From: Pseudomonadota bacterium
GTDB lineage: Bacteria > Cyanobacteriota > Vampirovibrionia > Obscuribacterales > Obscuribacteraceae
Assembly (NCBI GenBank): GCA_021325555.1
Contig: JAJPGY010000012.1
Span: 1 to 64,000 of the forward strand
Reading direction: 5' to 3'
DNA: 64,000 nt
Positions within the stretch are counted from its first letter, which is position 1. Every line of letters starts with the position of its first letter. The position numbers were made by a program, and so were the translations under genes. This document shows, piece after piece, positions 59,062-64,000 of the stretch. The notes beneath the pieces were generated by a model. It searched no databases. It had not been told where the DNA came from and worked only from the letters and a program-made list of their open reading frames with translations.

Positions 59062-60390
59062 CTAGAAACCGCTGGCCATGCCGCCGCTGATGCGTCGCTT
59101 CTTGCCCGTGTGCACGAGCGACAGCGCCGAATTGCGGCGTGCCGTGAGCTGATTGCCGCCCTGATCGCCTAGCTTGAGCATCGGCACCAGCAGCGCGGTC
59201 GCGGCGGTTGCCGCGGCGGCAATGTAGATCACCGGATTGAGGTGGTTGTTGAACCAGTGCACGAACATCCAGGCGCCCAGGTTGCTGGACAGCTGGCCGG
59301 CCAGGTTGTTGACCGACATCAGCAGCGCAAAGGCGAAGCCGGTGCTTTTCTCGGGGACCGCGTGCGCGGCGACCGTCAAGCTGGCTACCAGCGCGATCAT
59401 TCCAAAGACGCCGCCGACGACGTTGATGATTATGGCGCTGACCTGGCTGGACATCAGCACGTAGGATCCGTTCCCGATCACGCCGAGCGCGATGCTCAGG
59501 TAAAGCAACCACTTGAGCGTCATGCGTCGGGCGGCGAACGCGTAGACGAACGAGCCCAAGACGGAGCCCACCGCTGCCAGTGCCGACAGGATGCCGATGA
59601 ATTGCTGAGAGAACCTCAGGTCATCGACCATGTGGTAGTAGAGCGGGGTGCCGAAGCTGGGGACGATGTTGATGAGGAAGAGGAAGCCGGCGACAATCCA
59701 GAACTGCCTGTTCTTGAAGATGCCGGAGAGCAGGACGTTCTCATCGGTCCGCGGCGGCTGAACGGCGGTGCGGTCTTCCGCGACCAGGAACCAGGCGGTC
59801 AGCGCGGCGCCTATGGGAGCAAAGGCAGCGATCCACGCCGCCGTGTGGAATGCCGAATGCGGCGACAAGCGCTGGGCAAGCCAGCCGCCAAGCAGCGAGG
59901 CGGTCACCGATGCGACGTTGAACCACATCCACTGCGCGTTGAGAAATCTGCCGGACATGCCGACCTTGTTGCCGGTCTCAACCAGGACCGCCTCGGTAAT
60001 GGTGCTGGAAGCCGCCATGCCGAAGGCTGTGATGTAGAGAGCAATCAGGATCTGAGCGGGCGCCGTCAGTCCGGTGATCCAGAGGAAACCGCCCACGGTG
60101 AGCAGGTTGGCGAGGATCAAGTAGGGGCGCCGGCGGTAACCCAGGATCGGCACAAAGTCACTGAGCAGTCCGTAAATGGGCTTGATGACCCAGGGGATGA
60201 TCAGCAGGGCAATGTAACGAGTCACCTGATCGGGTGCCCAGCCAAGAGCCTCCTTCAGGTAGTAAACGAGCGGTTGGTTGATCACACCACCCACTTGCCC
60301 CAGTCCCTCTGCGAGGTTGACCAGCGCGATGAAGATGAGAAGCCGCCTGACCAGCGAAGCCTGGCCCGGCGAAGGGTTTGGTGAGTTCAT
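59062..60390 (-). CDS. BT1-family folate/biopterin-type transporter
   Basis: A 442-residue protein with about 12 membrane segments. INQPLVYYLKEALGWAPDQV followed by WVIKPIYGLLSDFVPILGYRRRPYL (in two parts) is the BT1/FBT signature shared by cyanobacterial, plant and trypanosomatid folate or pteridine transporters. A Lys/Arg-rich C-terminus (GKKRRISGG) is cytoplasmic. The ATG at 60390 has AGGAGGG 9 nt upstream. It stands alone on the minus strand. Confidence 0.88.
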   Translation of the reverse strand: MNSPNPSPGQASLVRRLLIFIALVNLAEGLGQVGGVINQPLVYYLKEALGWAPDQVTRYIALLIIPWVIKPIYGLLSDFVPILGYRRRPYLILANLLTVGGFLWITGLTAPAQILIALYITAFGMAASSTITEAVLVETGNKVGMSGRFLNAQWMWFNVASVTASLLGGWLAQRLSPHSAFHTAAWIAAFAPIGAALTAWFLVAEDRTAVQPPRTDENVLLSGIFKNRQFWIVAGFLFLINIVPSFGTPLYYHMVDDLRFSQQFIGILSALAAVGSVLGSFVYAFAARRMTLKWLLYLSIALGVIGNGSYVLMSSQVSAIIINVVGGVFGMIALVASLTVAAHAVPEKSTGFAFALLMSVNNLAGQLSSNLGAWMFVHWFNNHLNPVIYIAAAATAATALLVPMLKLGDQGGNQLTARRNSALSLVHTGKKRRISGGMASGF

Positions 60391-61085
60391 GGTTGGGAAC
60401 CCTCCTGGAGCCACAGGCGTGGGCAACGACGCTCAGCCGGCGGCCTGGGAAGTGATCGAATAGTGACCGACGCCGCAACAGCAGCCCGTTTTCACGAGGG
60501 CTAAACGGCCTGAACCCACCGCCTCAGAGAATTGATCTGAGTAGGCAAGGCTTGAGCCGTGACGGGGGTCTATCCGAACGTATAAGGTTGTACGAGATTC
60601 GAGATCTAAACAGAGAACCTTCCAACACTACACAGCCTGTCCGGCGCTTTTCAACACAGGGCTACGGCGGAACCGCCGATCAGGAGGCTTCTTCCACGCC
60701 CGCCGGCGCCGACGAGTGTTGAGGCATACCCGGGTTGCGCAAGCTAGCGCCACACTTTACAGCAAGATCAGCTCGACGCAAGGGGGAAGAACGCGAAGCA
60801 GGAGGGCGCGAATGGTCTGTTATTTTGGACAAATTATGCTTGAATCAGCAAACCTGGTTGGCTTACTGTTACGGTCTCTGTTCACCCAACCAAATCCGCG
60901 AGCCAGAAAGAAACCCGGCACACTTTAACAATCCACCGTTTACCTTTTCTGTGAACACGTGAGTTCACCGATTGTTAGCGAGCCACGTTCAGCCGCAGGC
61001 ACTCGCGTGGCTCTTTCCGACTGCCTGTGTTCCTTTTGCGCCGCGTCATCGCCTTGTGAGCGATGCCGGCGCGGGAGCAGATTTC
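60391..61085. other. 695-bp divergent intergenic region
   Basis: Several short frames lack ribosome sites. AT-richer stretches near 60590-60630 and 60815-60870 could be promoters; TTGAAT and TACTGT with an 18-bp spacer occur at about 60839-60868 on the plus strand. Confidence 0.4.
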
Positions 61086-61763
61086 ATGAGACGTATTCTC
61101 TACCTCGTGGCGCTGGCGGCCAGCGCCTCCGTCCTCGGCACGTTCCCGGCGAGGCTCTCAGCCCAGCAGGGCAACCACAACCAGGCGAAGATGGGCCCTT
61201 CCGTGCGCCCGTACTTAGCGGCAGTGACGCGACAGACCTTCTTCGGCAGCGCTGCCCTGAGCCCGGACGTCGATGGCCCGGCTCCCCTTGCCACCACCAG
61301 CGATGGCGGCTGGACCGGCGGCGGCACGCAGGAGAAGTCCTGCCACGGCTACCCGATTGGCGGTCGCATCGCAGGCCTGGCCCTTAACCTGGTCGCCCCG
61401 TACCTGTCGGGCTATGGAGCCGGCTTCGGATATCCCGGCTACTACGGATACGGAAACTCGTACGGATACCCCTATTCGTACGGGTACGGCAACCCCTACT
61501 ACCCGGGCGCCTTCGGCTTTCAGCGGTACTACGGCAGCTACGGCGGCTACAATCCCTGGCTGTACGGTCTGTACGGAAGCTTTTACAGACCCTGGTATCG
61601 GGGATACAACCATTACGGTTACCGCGGCTACTACGGCGGTCTCGGCGGCTCTCGCTACTATGCCCCGCGCTATAACCAGGGGTTCTACGGAGGCGGTTTC
61701 CACGGCGGTTATCACGGCGGCGGCTTCCACGGCGGTTATCACGGAGGAGGCCACCATCGCTAG
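61086..61763 (+). CDS. Secreted Gly/Tyr-rich repetitive protein
   Basis: A 225-residue protein with a signal peptide (about 1-26, ILYLVALAASASVLGTF). Residues about 110-225 are dominated by Gly, Tyr and Pro (for example YPGYYGYGNSYGYPYSYGYG) and end in two tandem copies of GGGFHGGYH. Such compositions occur in structural or adhesive surface proteins. The His-rich end could bind metal. The ATG at 61086 has a GGGAG site. Confidence 0.75.
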   Translation: MRRILYLVALAASASVLGTFPARLSAQQGNHNQAKMGPSVRPYLAAVTRQTFFGSAALSPDVDGPAPLATTSDGGWTGGGTQEKSCHGYPIGGRIAGLALNLVAPYLSGYGAGFGYPGYYGYGNSYGYPYSYGYGNPYYPGAFGFQRYYGSYGGYNPWLYGLYGSFYRPWYRGYNHYGYRGYYGGLGGSRYYAPRYNQGFYGGGFHGGYHGGGFHGGYHGGGHHR

Positions 61764-61798
61764 ACGGCTGAGGTAGCCATGCCGTCAAAATCCAGCCT

Positions 61799-61858
61799 GC
61801 GCCGCAGGAAGCGGCGCGGGCCCCGGCGGCTGGGAGCAGGGACGCTCCCGACCGCCGG
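61799..61858 (+). terminator. Double hairpin after the Gly/Tyr-rich gene
   Basis: GCGCCGC AGGAA GCGGCGC (61799-61817) is followed by CCGGCGG..GGGAGC/GCTCCC..CCGCCGG (61823-61858). There is no T tract. Confidence 0.55.
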
Positions 61859-62026
61859 CTTCCCTCTCCGCTGAATTATTCCGCCGCGGCGGTTATTCCC
61901 CCTGCTCGCGGTAGAGCGAGAGATTTTTAACTATTCAAAGCTGGGGCGTTCGCTTAGGGTTGTAAAACGGCGCCGGGTGGGAATAATTAGTTGCGGCGAC
62001 GAACCGGGCTTTTGAGGATCAGGTAT

Positions 62027-62416
62027 ATGGTTGACGACCATCGGGCAAACATTCACAAAGGAGCGGCGGAGATTGCCTCTGAGATGCAATCTTCGAAGAA
62101 CTTCGACCAACTCTACCAGCGGCTATCCCACGATGTTTTATCGATGGATCCGAAGGAGTTCGTGCAAATGTGCCAGGAAGCGCAAGGCCTGAACAAGAAC
62201 GGCCAACTCAACCTAGATGTTAAAACCGGCAGCAATGGGCTTCCAGACGTTACTCTGACGGATGATTCGAGCATCGCTAACCGGCTCAGTCACCTCTTCG
62301 GCGGAGCCGAAAAGCACATCCAGGCGCAAGCGCACGCGTTCGGCAACAGTGAAGCGACCCTTGATGCGGTCATCGATGAGGCGTCAGGCGCCAGGCGATA
62401 CATTGAGGAGCAATAG
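62027..62416 (+). CDS. Soluble hypothetical protein
   Basis: A 129-residue protein starting MVDDHRANIHKGAAEIASEM, acidic and helical, with NGLPDVTLTDDSSI in the middle. It has no signal peptide and no known family. The ATG at 62027 follows GAGGATCAGG. It lies alone between two hairpin-bounded gaps. Confidence 0.65.
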   Translation: MVDDHRANIHKGAAEIASEMQSSKNFDQLYQRLSHDVLSMDPKEFVQMCQEAQGLNKNGQLNLDVKTGSNGLPDVTLTDDSSIANRLSHLFGGAEKHIQAQAHAFGNSEATLDAVIDEASGARRYIEEQ

Positions 62417-62538
62417 CGGAGACCGCTGCGGTTAGCGGCGCTGCCCAGGTTGAGAAGCACGGCTATTGCGCCGGGCTTTTTGGTCCCGCGATTTTGTTTT
62501 CAGAAAATTGTAACTATAACAGATAGTGTCTAGAAAAG

Positions 62539-62597
62539 AGCAAAAAACCAAGCAAAGATGGCAGGCGATCTACGTTTTCATGTGATCGCCTGCCATC
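62539..62597 (-). terminator. Terminator of the GH63-like gene
   Basis: Perfect 14-bp arms (GATGGCAGGCGATC at 62557-62570, GATCGCCTGCCATC at 62584-62597). Read on the minus strand the stem is followed by TTTGCTTGGTTTTTTGC, a good U tract. Confidence 0.8.
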
Positions 62598-62729
62598 TAC
62601 ATGCTTTGACACGGCGGCACCTGCGCTCGCCCGAAAGAAGCGGCTCGCCCAGGGGTCCTGCCTCATCGACAACGGTTCCCCGGATGCCGGTGAGCAGATA
62701 GCTGAGGGCCAGCGGCATGACCTCTATAC

Positions 62730-63890
62730 TCAGCCTTTCTCTAATCGGGATTGCTCCGCAGCCAGTGTCACCAGGATGGCGGACCAGGACTGCGGTTTCG
62801 CACCGCACGCCGCGCCCGTCTCCGGATCCCAGTACTCGGAGAGGTCCGAGCCGAGGATCCCCCGCACCGTCAGCTCTCGGATCGTCGAGAGCTCAGGCCG
62901 TTGCCGGCGAATAGCGGCGACGCACAGCAGATAACAGATCTGCGGCCAACAGCCTCCCCGCCAGTAGCCGTTGCTGCGGTAGGAAGGTTCGGCGATCGAA
63001 ACGCCGGCAAAGCCGCGGGGCCGTCGGAAAGCCGCCGTGCTCATCAAATGAGCCCACGCGGCCTCGACCTGCTCGGGGTTGCTCACCACCAGTAGCGGCA
63101 GGAACGCCTCCAGCGTCGGTACTGCCGATGAGTCCTTGCCGGATCCTGGAAAGACATCGGCCCAGGTTCTCAGCTCGGGCCTCCAGAGAGCCTCCAGGCT
63201 CCTGGCGATCCCTCGAGCCTTGGCGGCCAGCCCGTCGTCTCCCGTCAAGGCTGCCAGCTCGAGGGCGTTGAAGGCCACCAGCGCGTTGAAACTCGCCGGG
63301 CAGACTTCGAACTTGCCGTTGGCCACCCCCTCGCCGGCAACGACGCGCATCGAGCGCGCCAGCCTGTACTTGGTGATGTTCCAGAACTCGCGGTGATAGC
63401 CGAAGCGCATCCAGCGGCTCCAGCGCGGTGAGTCGTCGCAGCCTGTCTCCCACGGGTGCACGACCTTGACCAGACCGGTCGCCGCGTCCATCCGTGAGTC
63501 GATCAGGTGGTGGAGCGCCGTTGATGCCGGCTGCAGCAGGTGGTCCACAGCAAAACCGCTGTCGTGCAGGACGCGCAAGGCGTGTCCGTACATGGGCGGC
63601 TGCGTGATGGTCGAATGCCCGCGTACCCGCCAGATCCACCAGCCTGCCCACGGTTTGTTGTGGAACAGGGTGTTGGGAAGAAATCCGCTTTTCAGCATTC
63701 CGGAGAACAGCGTCTCCATCTCGATTACCGCCCGCCGGTCGCCCAGGGCGCCCCAGGCGATTGCCTGGAAGCACGAGTCCCAGAGCCACTGCCAGGGATA
63801 CTGGCGGCGATTGGGACTGGTATAGCCGGGATTGGCTACCCATGCTGAATCCAGTACGGAGAGGCATCTGCTTCTTACGTTATTGCCCAT
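62730..63890 (-). CDS. GH63/MGH1-like alpha/alpha-barrel glycosidase
   Basis: A 386-residue soluble protein. WQWLWDSCFQAIAWG (about 33-47), HPWETGCDDSPRW (about 145-157), NGYWRGGCWPQ (near 310-320) and SEYWDPETGAACGAKPQSWSA at the end match the GH63/trehalase-like clan that includes mannosylglycerate hydrolase and MGH1-like enzymes. Catalytic Asp and Glu are probably in the WDSCF and EYWDPETG stretches. The substrate is unknown. The ATG at 63890 has AAAGGAG upstream. It lacks the N-terminal beta domain of true GH63 enzymes. Confidence 0.82.
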   Translation of the reverse strand: MGNNVRSRCLSVLDSAWVANPGYTSPNRRQYPWQWLWDSCFQAIAWGALGDRRAVIEMETLFSGMLKSGFLPNTLFHNKPWAGWWIWRVRGHSTITQPPMYGHALRVLHDSGFAVDHLLQPASTALHHLIDSRMDAATGLVKVVHPWETGCDDSPRWSRWMRFGYHREFWNITKYRLARSMRVVAGEGVANGKFEVCPASFNALVAFNALELAALTGDDGLAAKARGIARSLEALWRPELRTWADVFPGSGKDSSAVPTLEAFLPLLVVSNPEQVEAAWAHLMSTAAFRRPRGFAGVSIAEPSYRSNGYWRGGCWPQICYLLCVAAIRRQRPELSTIRELTVRGILGSDLSEYWDPETGAACGAKPQSWSAILVTLAAEQSRLEKG

Positions 63891-63941
63891 GGAATACTCC
63901 TTTCTTCCCGGGCCCGGCCCGGCAAACTGCCGGCCAGTGCG

Positions 63942-63985
63942 GCGAGAGGGGAGGCGGCGCAAGCACGCGCGGCCTCCCCTCTCGC
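63942..63985 (-). terminator. Hairpin at the right edge
   Basis: Perfect 14-bp arms GCGAGAGGGGAGGC and GCCTCCCCTCTCGC. It lies upstream of the GH63-like gene on the minus strand, so it probably follows a gene beyond the window. Confidence 0.5.
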
Positions 63986-64000
63986 GGGTAAAAGACGGCC

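Noticed and set aside
40923-60861. Shared 14-15-mer GCAAACCTGGTTGG at about 40923 and 60848
   Set aside because: A match of this length between two sites is expected about once by chance in a 64-kb window.

Overview
The window is about 60% G+C and densely coded on both strands. Most genes have a clear AGGAGG-type ribosome binding site and are separated by short intergenic hairpins. I see no rRNA, tRNA, CRISPR array, insertion sequence or phage gene. The organism is a bacterium that makes peptidoglycan: it carries an AmiC-type amidase, a GH25 muramidase, a VanX-type dipeptidase and a polysaccharide deacetylase. Several families here are frequent in cyanobacteria and their non-photosynthetic relatives: the BT1 folate-biopterin transporter, a GH15/phosphorylase-kinase-like protein, EF-hand proteins and DUF502. 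A Melainabacteria/Vampirovibrionia-type host is therefore a guess, but no marker gene in the window settles it.

Layout. (1) 0-5 kb: sugar and polyol metabolism, with a HAD phosphatase and two divergent mannitol-dehydrogenase-family genes. (2) 5.7-10.2 kb, plus strand: an EEP-fold hydrolase, a DUF502 membrane protein, a small HGWF-motif protein, a phosphodiester glycosidase and a DUF218 protein. (3) 10.5-16.5 kb, minus strand: an EntS-like exporter, an alpha/beta hydrolase, a frameshifted isochorismatase-like gene, two repetitive Ala/Val-rich proteins, a PIG-L deacetylase and a second copy of the DUF502 + HGWF pair. (4) 16.7-27.2 kb, minus strand: a nine-gene cluster coding for two vWA membrane proteins (BatA/BatB-like), a BatC-like protein, a BatD-like protein, a MoxR AAA+ ATPase, a DUF58 protein, two membrane proteins with cysteine-altered thioredoxin-like folds and an FtsH-like membrane AAA protease.

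(5) 27.3-28.7 kb: non-coding, with a REP-like palindrome and a 51-bp tandem repeat. (6) 28.7-40.2 kb: a MOSC protein and a plus-strand run of mostly exported or membrane proteins (ClpP-like protease with a signal sequence, Cys-rich protein, internally duplicated membrane protein, LRR protein, SRPBCC protein, Mpo1-like protein, lipase-like hydrolase, GH25 muramidase, EF-hand protein), ending in an acyl-CoA dehydrogenase. (7) 40.4-50.5 kb, minus strand: very small membrane proteins, a VanX-like dipeptidase, a WD40-like protein, a P-type ATPase homologue whose catalytic motifs are all substituted, a site-2 protease and a GH15-like protein. (8) 50.8-64 kb: a mannose-6-phosphate-isomerase-type cupin, an M1 aminopeptidase with HEAT repeats, a cell-wall hydrolase group (amidase, deacetylase, S41 peptidase), a BT1 transporter, a Gly/Tyr-rich secreted protein and a GH63-like glycosidase.

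The strongest candidates for new biology are the MoxR-Bat-DUF58-FtsH cluster with its shared ~77-residue module, the pseudo-P-type ATPase at 44.4-46.6 kb, and the duplicated DUF502 + HGWF cassette. All functional calls are from sequence reading alone, without database searches.
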